Assembly (NCBI GenBank): GCA_020205615.1
Contig: CM035168.1
Span: 124,878,795-124,942,794 of the forward strand
Source: Panax quinquefolius
Lineage: Eukaryota; Streptophyta; Magnoliopsida; Apiales; Araliaceae
Length of the DNA: 64,000 bases
Reading direction: 5' to 3'
Shown here: positions 50,601 through 61,614 of the stretch, piece by piece
How positions within the stretch are numbered: the stretch's first letter is position 1
Layout of the letters: each line of letters opens with the position of its first letter
Notes under the pieces: model-generated
What the model saw: only the letters and a program-made list of their open reading frames with translations
What the model was told of the DNA's origin: nothing
Databases searched by the model: none
Program-made: the position numbers and the translations under genes

Positions 50601-50790
50601 TATCTCAAAGATTTTCGGATGCCATTCTCAAACACCGTCACAAAACAAGGGTTAATTGACATTTAACAAATTATCCCTATATTCTCGACCGACCAATCAA
50701 ATACCAAATAAACTTAGGTAGGTCATACTAATGAAGGAATTCCCGCCTCCCTCCTAGTTCTTATCTCAAGATCTTAGCTGGGATCATATC

Positions 50791-50809
50791 CCTAAGCTCG
50801 ATACCAACC
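50791..50809 (-). other. Primer-binding site, unit 2
   Basis: Minus strand CGGTTGGTATCGAGCTTAGG beside LTR 3, identical in its core to the unit 1 site. Confidence 0.65.
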
Positions 50810-50810
50810 G

Positions 50811-53246
50811 TGACGCCCTAAAATTGGGTATACGTCACCCATCTTGGGTCGCCACTTACATGGTACATAAATTCAAATACAACTTACTAATATAAGCGTA
50901 GGTGTACAATACGACATAAACCGTGAGTTTGAATACAAATATTGTCTACTAGATATTATACAAACTCAAAAGGAGTCCTCATTACAACTATTATCACACT
51001 ATTTCACGGAATAGTGAGGACTACTAATGCTATCTACGGACCATTACTTCGTTCCCCGACTCGTCTCCAAATTTATGTTCTCATTTCCGAAGAGAAATGA
51101 AAGAAAGAAAGGGTGAGCTCAACTAGCCCAAAGAAGAAATATTATGACTAAGATAATGCAAAATAAATTATCATTAGCCTTCAACAATGTTGTTAAAGCG
51201 ATAAAATACAATAGACAACCGGTTTTTAACCGCAATGAATAAGCAATCCATTAAAAGAGTCAAGTAGAGAATAAAGTCTACTATCTTTTAGGTTTTAAAA
51301 GGTTTTCATTAATTTTATCATTTGAGACTCAAATTTTAATAATAAACCACCACATCTAATCATCCCCGCACTACTGGCCATCGAGGATTTTCATCAAATT
51401 ATCAATGGTCATGACTATATACCGAATCACCCCGGTCATAATCATACAAAAACTATCCATCACTCCATTATTATGTGCCATCGAGGACTTTTGTCACATC
51501 ATTTATATCAAGTCGTGATTATACCGAATGATCCTCGGTCATAATCATACTAAGTTCATCTATGCGCGTAGCCCAAAGATAACATAATATAACATGAGGA
51601 TGATGACAATGACATAATAATTCAATAAAACAAGTTCAAGAATTATTTAATCCATGAATTATTAACGTCCAAATTGTCAATATGATCTTTGTTTTTTGTA
51701 GAGTAAAATTCAAGAATGATCGGAAGAATATTTCCATGAAAAGATATCTTTGGATGAAACGCAAATATCAAGGATATTCTACTAATTTCATGGAGTATAG
51801 AAGTCAAAGTTTTAACCAAACCGGGTATAATAAAGAATGGAATAACAAAAGAAATCACCATGCATGCGCACTTCAAGATGAGACGAGTTATTCCAACGAG
51901 AATAATAATAATAACGGAACCAAAGTCGGGTGAAATTCACACCGCAAGCAGGATGTTCCAACAGAATAATAAAGATGGAACCGGATCCGATTGTAAAACA
52001 CATGAGATAGGATATTCCAACAGAATGATAAAGGCGGAACCAGTCCGGTGTAAAACACACGACAGGATGTTCCAACAGAATAATAAAAAGCGGAACCAGT
52101 GGGTGTAAAACACATGACAGGATGTTCCAATGAGAATAATAGAAGAATGTCACCAAGTATAGGTAAATAGCAGATACAAAAGTTATTCCAATGCGAATAA
52201 TAAGCAATGGAATAACATAAGGATTTCACCAAGTATAGGGTGTCTGGCGTATACAAAAGTTATGTATAGGGTATGCCACTTTTACAAAAGTTATTCCAAT
52301 GTAATAATAATGAATGGAATAATGAAGTTCTCTTCAAGAAGAAAGAATAACACCCCTCACTCAGTAAAAGAATGAATATAGAAGTAGTGAAGTAGCGAGA
52401 ATACTCTTCTTCTTTCTATAATTTTCTCATATAGCTTCTCTCTATAATTTCTCTCTCAGAGTTTCAATGAATTCGTAAGAAAATAATGAAGGAATGAGCT
52501 TTATTTATAGGAAAATGGAATGCATAAGTAATTAATCCATGAACGGTCCAGATTGATTTACTTTAATCTGACGGTTCATATTTAAAAAAAATCTTTTAAA
52601 TAAAATATAATATATTCTATTTATATAAAAACATTTTTACTCGCAGACATATGCAATACTATCAACAACAAAACGCTTATGCAACACTATGCGTAATAAA
52701 ATATAATATATTCTATTTATAGAATAACTTTAATAAAGTATTCTATTTTATATAAAAGATGTTTCATTTTATTACGTTAATAATACGAATAAAACAAAAG
52801 CGTCATTATCATTATAATAATTCATATTATTAATCGACAATAATGGAATCAAATCGAGTGAGTGACTTACACATAAGCATCGATAATCAATACTGGTATG
52901 CTTTTATGCAACCACACATGACATCATTGTACTTTTACTACTAAAAGTAGTTCAACAAAGAACTACCAGTAAAACTTCCGCCGTTATTTCAATAAAATAT
53001 TTTTGTCGTTTTTTCAATCCGACAATAATTACATTGTGGGGTCCACCAATGATTGAGCCGTTGTATGCGAATATTCCTCGTTAAACCGAATATTCCCACC
53101 AATCGAATATAATATAACCACTTGCATACTTTGCAAAATTTATAAATACTACCCACAACTATAATATTATCTCAAATTCACACCATAATATTAAAAATTA
53201 TTTTGACAAAATTTAAATCTTTATTGATAAAATCTGGGGTCTCACA
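50811..53246 (-). repeat. LTR 3 (5' LTR of the upstream unit)
   Basis: Plus-strand start TGACGCCCTAAAATTGGGTA, end GGGGTCTCACA. TATA box (TATAAATA) at plus 52502-52509; about 60-bp repeats at 51895-52140. LTR A resumes at 53247. Confidence 0.85.
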
Positions 53247-53671
53247 CGCACTGCAGCTTAAACTTGATGTTTATTATATTTTATCGGTTTAACAATGTTG
53301 AAGGCTATTGATAATTTATTCGCATTATCTTAGTCATAATATTTCATTGGGCTAGTTGAGCTCACCTTTCTTTCACCGTTTATTCTCTGTGAAATGAGAA
53401 CATAAATTTGAGACGAGTCGGGGAGCGGAGTAATGGTCCGAGAGGATAGCATTAGTAGTCCTCACTATTCTCGTGAAATAGTGTGATAATAATTGTAATG
53501 AGGACTCCTTTTGAGTTTTTGTATAATATCTAGTAGACAATATTTGTATTCAAACTCACAGTTATGTCGTATTGTACACGACAGTTATATTAGTAAGTTG
53601 TATTTAAATTCTGTACCATGTATCTGACTACCCAATATGGGTGATGTATACCTAATTTTGGGGGCGTCACA

Positions 53672-54310
53672 ATTCTGATGTGTTGAATGTATTCATTCAA
53701 ATACTGGATGATGGTAACCAAACCTTCATACCAAGGTAACAAAACTGTCATATCAAAGTAACCAATCAACCTCCACACTTTAAATTTTGTTAGTATAGTT
53801 GGTTACCAAACCTTCAGATCAAGGTAAGCAAACCTTCGTACCAAGGTAACAAAACCTTCATACCAAAGTAACTAATTCACATCCACACCTGCAGTTTTTT
53901 CATAGTGCAGTTGGTAGCCAAACCTTCAGACCAAGGTAACCAATTCAAAGTCCATTCTGATGTGTTGAATGTGTTCATTCAAATACTGGATGATGATAAC
54001 CAAACCTTCATACTAAGGTAATCAAACTGTCATATCAAAGTAACCAAACAACCTCCACACTTTAAAATTTTTCTTAGTACAGTTGGTTACCAAACATTCA
54101 GATCAAGGTAAACAAACTTTCATACCAAGGTAACAAAACCTTCATACCAAAGTAACTAATTCACATCCACATCTGCAGTTTTTTTATAGTGCAGTTGGTA
54201 GCTAAACCTTCAGACTAAGGTAACCAGTTCAATTTTATTAAGTTACCAATTTCGTTTGAATGTGATGCAGTTGGTAGCCAACCATTCATACAAAGGTAAC
54301 CATTTTATTA
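53672..54310. repeat. Higher-order minisatellite flanking LTR A
   Basis: Short units such as GGTAACCAAACCTTCATACC repeat many times and are organised into two larger units of about 280 bp, at 53672-53953 and 53954-54235, each starting ATTCTGATGTGTTGAATGT. LTR A inserted at the ATTCT that begins the first unit. No coding potential. Confidence 0.85.
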
Positions 54311-56520
54311 TTTATGAGTAACAAAATTGTTATAAAAAAAATATATTCGAACAGTAAAATTTACATCTATTTATTTTTAAACTTTTTGTAGGTTGAATCT
54401 TCTTCTTATTCTCATTGGCGTTTTGGACAACGGAGATTCGGGGCGGAGTAGCAGAGCCCAAACTTTGAACTGAACTGAAGACTTCCGAACTACAAATACA
54501 TAATTGTTCATCCCTTCATATATAATTTTGAGAATGGGAAGACAATTTATGGGATCTTTCAAAAACTCAAGAACACACCTCATAATTTGTTGTTTGAAGT
54601 TATCCAGACAATGACTGGATCATCAATTAACCAAAAATCATTCCGTCTTTGGAAAGGTGTTGCAGTTATTTAGTTATCAATTTTTTGGATATCCAGTACA
54701 TATATTTCATTTATTTATTTATTTATTTGTTAACTATTATTTCAAAGTATATGTGAGGGAGATGAAGATTTGAATTTGAATATTTAAATTTGAATTTGTT
54801 TTTGTTGTTAGATCCAAATATTTGAACTTGAATTATTAATTATGACAGTTATTTGTCCTTGATTTTAGGTTTCCTTATTAATGTGAATTGTACTATTTTT
54901 GTAATATCGATCCTAATTACACTTCTTTTGTAATTATTTGATTGATGCACTATTCTTATAATTACTTTCTATTTGTTGTATACTTATGTAAAAAACGTGA
55001 TTAGTTTCTGTTCGTTTAGTTGGATTTAAGTGAGTCCAAACAAAATACAATTTTCATTTATCACGATCTCCAGCCCAACCTATCTAAAAGAATGTTTTAA
55101 TTAATATAATCAACTTATAGTTGCCTTAAAATAACAAGAATTGGTAGGTTTATAACTTACAAAGAACACGAGGGAAAAAAGGAAAAAGAAAAGAAAATAA
55201 ATTACTCCCTCTGTTCTTAAAAAATTATCGTTTAAAGTTTTGGCACATGGATTAAGAAAGTATTATTTACCAAGTAAAATTTATTTGAAATTCCATCACT
55301 ACCCCTTTATGGGAAATTGAAAATTATTAATACAAGGGAGATAATTTATTGGGACAATAAGAGAAGGTGAGGGTAATATAGGAAAGTAAATAATTTATTC
55401 TCCTCGAAAGTTGTAAACGACAAATTTTTTGAAATAATTTTTTTTTTCTAAAACGACAATCTTTTAGGAACAGAGGGAGTAAAATTTTATTGAAGTTTTT
55501 TTAACAACCTTAATCTAAATAACAGTTCACTTTTAGTATTATAAATTTAAAAAAAAAAACAAAAAGAATCGACGACTTTATTACTTTTGAGAAAATATAA
55601 GAAATTAACTTGAGTTGTAATGCAACTCTTTAACTCAGTATACCCTATCGATATGATGTCACAATACATACCACATAATATCAATAAAAAGATTGTAAAT
55701 GTACATGTTAAATTAAATCAAATTATACATAAAATACTTTTAAAGTAATGTAACAAGATCAATAAAATTTTCTATGCATGAAGAACAAATTTAAAAGATT
55801 ACAAGATATGAAGTTGGAAATATTTAGACTAAACCAAAGCAAAATAAAGATTTTGACTTCGAATTAAAGGCAACAATTAAAAGAGTACTAAGTTCTGAAC
55901 GATTAGCGATACAAACAACTCAACATAATGATAGTATCACGGAAGAATTATAAAATTTTATAATTAATTTGCACACAATTCCAAATTGAGAAATAAGTAC
56001 TCAAATAGTTATTACAGAACTATTAATTAACTCTAATTCAATGTCATCAATTGATGGCTTCAAAATAATATAACTCACTAATCGAAATTGAGAGACACCC
56101 ATTAAATTACAGTTTAAGAACTCAAAAGTGAATGAACATTAATCATATTTAGTTGCATACTACTATTAATTCAAAAAAATTAGCGCCTGTATCAAAGAAA
56201 GCTATTCTGAAAAGTTTTACTTGACAATGAAAAATTTATGTAATATTTTTGTCATCTTTTAAATGATAGTTTTTTTTACCACTTAAGTCATCTTTTTGGG
56301 ACGGATGGAGTAGTATTTATCTTATTTAATGCGAAATTATTTTTTTAAAAAATAAATCTTAAAAAATATCATGTTATGTTATAATATTCAAATAGATATG
56401 CATTTCTAATTTTAGAATGGAGGATATTTATATATAATTGCTTGTCAAAATATCTTTTTACCAATTAATGTGACCCGACCTTGTCAAATTTGATCCAAAT
56501 TTGGTTTGGGTTCGACCATC
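54311..56520. other. Gene-free spacer
   Basis: No recognisable gene. A minus frame at 54377-54583 has no known domain. 55205-55479 is a Stowaway MITE. The rest is AT-rich, and 56280-56325 (GGGACGGATGGAGTA) looks like a lone MITE end. Confidence 0.55.
55205..55479. mobile_element. Stowaway MITE, 275 bp
   Basis: Ends CTCCCTCTGTTCTTAAAA and TTTTAGGAACAGAGGGAG are inverted copies, flanked by TA on both sides (55203-55204, 55480-55481). The arms pair inward (ATTATCGTTT with AAACGACAAT). Intact-looking and non-coding. Confidence 0.9.
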
Positions 56521-56529
56521 ACTCACTTC

Positions 56530-56774
56530 TCTTCTTTCTTCCTTTCTCCCTCCCTCTCCGATCCGTTCTCTTCACCGCCGTCACACACACATATATACAC
56601 ACATATAAAACCATATAACTATACATAAATTTAGACACAAACGTCAACAACCAAGCCCTTTCAAAACGTTGTCGTCGTCACACCATCATCATCTCTCCCT
56701 ATATATATATATCTCAATTGTTGAAGCTTACGGATCGGACTTCTAGGAGATCCGTATCATCCTCTTCCCCTCCG
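56530..56774 (+). promoter_or_regulatory. Candidate 5' leader exon of the membrane-protein gene
   Basis: A pyrimidine-rich leader (CTTCTTTCTTCCTTTCTCCC) and CACACACA tract are followed by CCTCTTCCCCTCCG/GTAAGC, a strong donor at 56774/56775. A possible acceptor is AAGCTTTAG at about 58180, shortly before the ATG at 58227. This would give a leader intron of about 1.4 kb that includes a MITE and a (TA)n tract. Confidence 0.4.
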
Positions 56775-57281
56775 GTAAGCACCTTTCCACCCCTTATTTC
56801 TAAGCGTTTATGTAGTTATATATGTGTGAATATAAATGTTTTTTTTTTTCTTTTTAAAAGCCGGTATTCGGATTTTAGGGTTTCAGACTCAATTTATAAT
56901 TGTTTTCATAATAAAACTATATACACTTTTTTAAGTAATCTATGATATTAACTATTGCATTAATAGGAATCAATTAAATTTACACCAATTTTGAGTTTTA
57001 TGATTTCACAAATCCACTATGATTTTTTTTCTTTTTAAAATGAGACTAAGTTTTGAACAAGAGGGGGTATTATCTTAGAAAAGAAACAAACTTTACTTTG
57101 TTCAACCTCTTTGTCTCTTTAGTGAGGATTTCGGTGTTGTAAATCTCTTTTTGTCATTAATTTTATATCTTTCATGATTTTATAAAATCTTTTATACTCT
57201 TATGCAAGTAAATAGAAATGTATGAAAGAAATTTATTTTTTCTAAAAAGTCCTTCAGTTTACGATTTCATTCTACACAATA

Positions 57282-57540
57282 CTCCCTTTGTTCCACAAAA
57301 GAATCTCATTTGCCCAAAAAAAAAAATTCCCCACCAAAGGAAACCTATTTGTTTAACGTCTTCTATAAAATGACAAAGTGACATTAAGTTTGCTGTAATA
57401 ATTTCATTATTATCATGTCATCACTGCTAAACTAGAAATAATAACAAGTTATTATTTCAAGGAGTAAATATGAAACAAAAATATATTCTTAATATTTACA
57501 AAATTTGCAAATGGGATTTTTTTGGGGGGAATGGAGGGAG
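57282..57540. mobile_element. Stowaway-like MITE, about 259 bp
   Basis: Ends CTCCCTTTGTTCCACAAAA and GGGGGGAATGGAGGGAG are partly complementary. The left flank is TA; the right flank has changed to CA. It lies in the presumed leader intron. Confidence 0.65.
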
Positions 57541-58101
57541 CAATATTTAGTAGCATAATTTAGGGAGCAATATTTAGTTTGATTTTTACAAATCCAGTAT
57601 TCCTAACATCCATGGTTTTCATGTATATCCCTGGAATCAAGCACAGATTGGATACGAACGTTATCGATATGTTGTGATAATTTCCATTGTGTAATTTATT
57701 AACATATCATGTATTTTCTTTTCATTGTGTGTTTACTTGTGTGATTTGGATAGCATGTTTGGGATTACTTGTTTTATTTGGATTTGGGATTCATTAGCAT
57801 GTTTGGGATTCCTTGTTTTATTTGAATTTGGGATTCCTTGATTTGGATTCCTTCACATGATTTGGAGATTTGGCCTGAATTATACAAACTAACTGACTGC
57901 CTAGGTGAAATTTTTAGTCCGAAGGCGTTAATGGCTAATGGGGGCAGAATTGTCCGAGAAATGTTTTTAATCAATCCGCTAGTTCAACTAGCAGACATCG
58001 AGTTTACCAATTAATTCATAGCCTTTGATTATTGTAATGGAGGGTTATGATGCTATTTGCCCATTTTTTATCCATAGCAAATACATGCTATGGATTATTT
58101 C

Positions 58102-58105
<4 letters not shown>

Positions 58106-58163
<58 letters not shown>
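58106..58163. repeat. (TA)n(CA)n microsatellite
   Basis: About 45 bp of TA followed by (CA)n, just upstream of the membrane-protein start. It creates a spurious IYIYIY peptide if the open frame is extended to 58047. Confidence 0.9.
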
Positions 58164-58164
<1 letters not shown>

Positions 58165-58226
58165 CAATTGGTAGCCAAGCTTTAGGATCAAAACAATTTG
58201 GATATTTTCATATACTGATTATCAAC

Positions 58227-58811
58227 ATGGATTCTTACAAGTTTTTAGGTTTTGTGGAACTTTTAAAGGAATCAGTCAGTGCCCTCCCTAAAAATGTGAT
58301 GGTGATGGCCTTCATAATCACACTATCTTCCGTCCTATACTCTCTTTTCAACTTCTTGACCATCTTCGCCATCACACCCTTGATCTTTAATTTGGCTCTT
58401 AAGCAAACCAATCCATCCTTGCCAAACGACCCAGATGATGCATCTGATCCCACAAACCCCATTGTTGGCTTCATGGAAAATATGGGAACCCTCTTCGGAG
58501 TCGAATTATTTTTCGTTCTTTTTTACTTTTTCATCTCATTTTTCACTGCAATTGCAACAATTTTCATATCAGCTACATCATATTCCAAGGAGGACTTATC
58601 TCTCAAGAACTTGGTTCTGAGAGTAGCCGGATCCTGGATTAAGCCACTTGTCACAATGTTTTATGTAAAACTCGTTGCCATAGGCTACATGAGTGTCTGT
58701 TTTATGGTAATACCAATTCCTTTCTCTATGATTTCTGATCATCCTGAGGCCTCAAAATCTATTATTATTGTGGTTGGAATATTTGCACTTTTGTGGAAGA
58801 CCGAAAGATAG
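58227..58811 (+). CDS. Multi-pass membrane protein of a plant-specific family, truncated (194 aa)
   Basis: Starts MDSYKFLGFVELLKESV and has hydrophobic segments at about residues 24-58, 99-126 and 152-176. It ends abruptly after GIFALLWKTER. The pattern (short N-terminus with a LKES-like block, ITP-type loop, FF..F..A..T, then YMSVC) resembles the family of AT4G19950/AT5G44860-type plant membrane proteins of unknown function, which are longer. Expected C-terminal membrane segments are missing. A piece that looks like that C-terminus lies 256 bp downstream (59067-59261). The true start is the ATG at 58227, because an upstream in-frame ATG at 58047 would translate the TA repeat. It could be a truncated expressed paralogue or a pseudogene with a central deletion. 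The family call is from memory and tentative. Confidence 0.55.
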   Translation: MDSYKFLGFVELLKESVSALPKNVMVMAFIITLSSVLYSLFNFLTIFAITPLIFNLALKQTNPSLPNDPDDASDPTNPIVGFMENMGTLFGVELFFVLFYFFISFFTAIATIFISATSYSKEDLSLKNLVLRVAGSWIKPLVTMFYVKLVAIGYMSVCFMVIPIPFSMISDHPEASKSIIIVVGIFALLWKTER

Positions 58812-59066
58812 TTTTGTTTAAGAAGTTTAGGAATATTTTAGAGTTATGATAAGACTTTCTTTTTTTAATGGAGTTGTGTCTCCAAAGTTATGTTTTCAGT
58901 ATTTAGTTATTGAATCTTAGTGTAAATTTGTTAATAAAAGACTGTTTGGTTTCAAGTTAGTTTTATTATTGTGTTTTCGTTTGGGCTGCGCTATTGATAT
59001 TGTTGCCTTTTGCGGGTCTTTGGGTTTGCGGCGTGTGGCACTTCGGACATGTAGTGAGTTACACGG

Positions 59067-59261
59067 ATGCTTATGGTGTTGTTTCTTATATTTGCCAATA
59101 GCTTGATAACCATGTTTCAGTTCATGGCATACACAGTCTTATACTACAAGTGCAAAAAGTACCACAAAGAAGAGGTTGAATTACAAGGCGGCAGCAGCAG
59201 CAACAACATTAAATATAGTAAACTTCCCACTACTGCTCTGCATAATGAATATATACCTTAA
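59067..59261 (+). pseudogene. Detached C-terminal exon of the same membrane-protein family
   Basis: MLMVLFLIFANSLITMFQFM, then YTVLYYKCKKYHKEEVEL and a short tail ending NEYIP. The pattern of a last membrane helix, then Y-x-C-K-x-Y/F-H and a tail ending in YVP/YIP, is how the related full-length proteins finish. An in-frame stop lies a few codons upstream and no matching acceptor joins it cleanly to 58811. It is probably the stranded 3' end of the same ancestral gene. Confidence 0.5.
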
Positions 59262-59954
59262 AATTTAAATACAATCTTTACTAGTATATTGATGATATTT
59301 ACTACGTACTGTAAAATTTAAGTAGTTTGTATCGATCTCTATTTGTAATCTATATATCTACACTTTTGTCCCTATATCGATTAGAGCAATAATTTCTTCA
59401 TAATCAAGATTTGTTATTGACTTTGGTCTGTCACGAAACAATCTAATGGCAAATAGCAATTTCTAATAAAAATTGATATTTTTACAGGATTCCTCCATGT
59501 GAGAGACTGGATCATCGTAACATGTGAAAATATCAGTTTCCAATAAAGAAGCTCGAGCTTAATTTGAAAACAAATAGCAGATATTGACATATCTTGTAAC
59601 TGGGGCCTCCAAGAAAAGGAGATTAACGGCTAACGTATAGGTCAAAAAAAAAAGACACAGATGCTTCGTTCTTTAGAATCCCATCCCAAAAATCAATTGA
59701 CAAACACCCAGTTTCTGAGTGGACAAGGAATTTTAAAAAAGGCTAAACTATATTATTTATTTTTAATATGGTTTGTATGGGTTGAACTCAATTATAGTTT
59801 TAATATAGGTTGACCCATATTTTATTTTTTTGAGATTTATGTACTTTTTCTCTTCTCAATTCTCATCTTTTAATTAATTCTCTCTAAAATAGATTAATAA
59901 AACATTGATAATAATATACTAAATATTATATTAGATTAACTAAATATTATCTTT

Positions 59955-60455
59955 TTTTGGGGTGTACATAATCAATAAATATTTTTTTTGGGGGTGGGGG
60001 TGTATACACACTAAATATTTTTTTGAGGGGAGTGGAGGGTGGGGGTGTATACTATACATAATCACTAAATAAATTTTTTTGGGGGGTGGGGGTGCAGTCT
60101 TGGTGGGGTGAGGGTAAGCGGGGTGGGAGTGTATAAATAATCACAAAATATTTTTTTATTGGGATGGGAGGTGCATGTGGGGTTGGGAGGCGCGTGGGGG
60201 TATAGGGGGGGTGGAGTGTATACATAATAAATAAATATTATATTTTGGGGAGTGCGGTGGTGGTGAGAGGGTGTACATAATCAGTAAATATTTTGTGGGA
60301 GTGAGAGGTGTATACATAATCACTAAATATTATTTTTCTGGGGGGAATGGGGGGGGGGAATGGGGGGGGGGGGTAAGAAGATGGGTGGGGATGGACGTGG
60401 AGGTGGGGGCAGCGGTGGGGTAATGTGGACAAGGTGGGAGTGTATACATAATCAC
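59955..60455. repeat. G-rich degenerate minisatellite (copy 2)
   Basis: Irregular units of GTGTATACATAATCACTAAA plus T-runs and GGGGTGGGGG, including a G(10) run near 60366. Unit order and number differ from copy 1, so this tract evolves fast. Confidence 0.8.
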
Positions 60456-61082
60456 TTAACCGGACAATTCTTCCATTTTCAATGCATACATTCGATGCTC
60501 CCCAACATCCTAAGAAAACTACGTTCTTCAGCTTTTGATAACAATCTAACGATGTCATTACTATTGGGGGATCTCAGATATTCATCACCTAAAATTGAAA
60601 TGATTGCTTTTACAAACCTTTTAAGACTCAATATAGTCGTGTTTTCACCGATCCGCACATAATCATCAATGGAATCCGTTGAAACACCATAGGCAAGCAT
60701 CCGCATTGAGGCAGTTATATTTTGTAGAGAAGATAAATCGAGTTGTCCAAATAAAGATTCATTTTTGGAATGATATGAATCATACGCTTCAATTGCTCTT
60801 TGAATTCGGAGGAAAAGCGGGCACCGCATTCTAAACCTTCTCCGAAATAGATACGAGGGGTATGTTGGATGTTCAACAAAATAATCACGAAAAAGTTGAT
60901 TATGACCTTCATGTTTACCACGATCAATGGTAATACGATCTTGCATAGAACCACGATGACGTGAAGTATGCCTATCGACATTTTGTTCTTCTTCTTCAAT
61001 AGCCGTCATATTTAAAAATTGTCCATATGCTTCATCTTCTTCTTCATCCATGTGCAACATAGCTAATTCGAATTGACGAGAT
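60445..61082 (-). pseudogene. PIF/Harbinger transposase fragment, copy 2
   Basis: A longer unbroken minus frame than copy 1, with [72 protein letters not shown] and MLGSIECMH then a stop. The first catalytic aspartate (SIDCMHW in relatives) is E here and W is a stop. The remaining DDE domain is lost into the minisatellite. Confidence 0.87.
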
Positions 61083-61388
61083 ATGTAAAATAACTTATTT
61101 GACTGGAAGACTGAAGTTGAGATTAGTGAATATGAGAACTGGATGTGCCTTATATTTAGAGATGTTATTTGTTCTTTAAAATATAGCCGTTGGAATATGG
61201 TCGTTGAAATATGACCGTTGGAGTTTTTTTGAACTCATTGATTATTTTAATATTTTTATATTATAGTTCATGGGATAGTCCATAAGATAGTTCATCTGCT
61301 GGAATGATTGAAGACTAAAGGACAGTTGCTGATGTCATATGAACTAAATATAGTCCAACAGATAGTCCATCTGCTGGATATGCTCTTA

Positions 61389-61541
61389 GGATCAGCAATT
61401 GTTCCAAAAATAACTGCATCAAAGGCATCTTGGTTCTCAGTCCTAGAAGCTCTTGCGGAACAAAGCAACACATGTTCCTTGTCAGCATCTTCGGCAAACA
61501 CCTCAATCAAGTTTTTATTAACGATCAGCTTGCTAAGGGGA
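61389..61541 (-). pseudogene. Captured plasma-membrane H+-ATPase fragment, copy 2
   Basis: [40 protein letters not shown] and IADPK: closer to the functional consensus than copy 1 (IEVFA, ADPK kept), with both ends cut at the same places. Confidence 0.87.
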
Positions 61542-61614
61542 AAAATTAAGAGGGAGAGAAATAATTTAAATTTTTTAAAGAGATAGATAGTACAAAACTT
61601 TTAAGGGAAAAAAA

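Larger units (their letters stand above)
47251..50810 (-). other. LARD internal region, unit 2
   Basis: Same order as unit 1: PPT at 47251-47262, about 240-bp tandem repeats at about 47440-48335, long non-coding middle, possible gag relic at about 50290-50600, PBS at 50791-50809. Confidence 0.75.
38862..53246 (-). mobile_element. Tandem LARD-like retroelement array: LTR-internal-LTR-internal-LTR
   Basis: Three LTRs of about 2.4 kb (38862-41282, about 44838-47250, about 50811-53246) alternate with two internal regions of about 3.56 kb (41283-44837, 47251-50810); the period is about 5.97 kb. On the minus strand each LTR starts TGTGAGACCCC and ends GGGCGTCA. A PBS (GGTTGGTATCGAGC) follows the second and third LTRs (in plus coordinates it precedes them), and a PPT (AAAGAGGGAGAT) lies before the first and second. 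No gag-pol reading frame is intact. Large LTRs with a non-coding internal region fit a LARD. The array sits inside LTR A; no matching 5-bp flanks were found (ATTTG versus CGCAC), as expected if recombination shaped it. Confidence 0.85.
34634..53671 (+). mobile_element. Outer solo LTR (LTR A), split by two later insertions
   Basis: Segments: 34634-36363, 38662-38861 and 53247-53671, together about 2.36 kb, the same length and sequence as the LTRs of the nested array but in opposite orientation. It starts TGGAAGACCCCAGC (array LTRs: TGTGAGACCCC) and ends GGGGGCGTCACA. The target duplication ATTCT is perfect at 34629-34633 and 53672-53676, although the two ends are now 19 kb apart. No internal region lies between, so it is a solo LTR. 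The sequence resumes across the array: TTAATGGATTGCTTGTTCAT on the left and TTAAACTTGATGTTTATTAT on the right. Confidence 0.88.

Noticed and set aside
54377..54583. 68-codon minus frame after the minisatellite
   Set aside because: No recognisable family or gene context.
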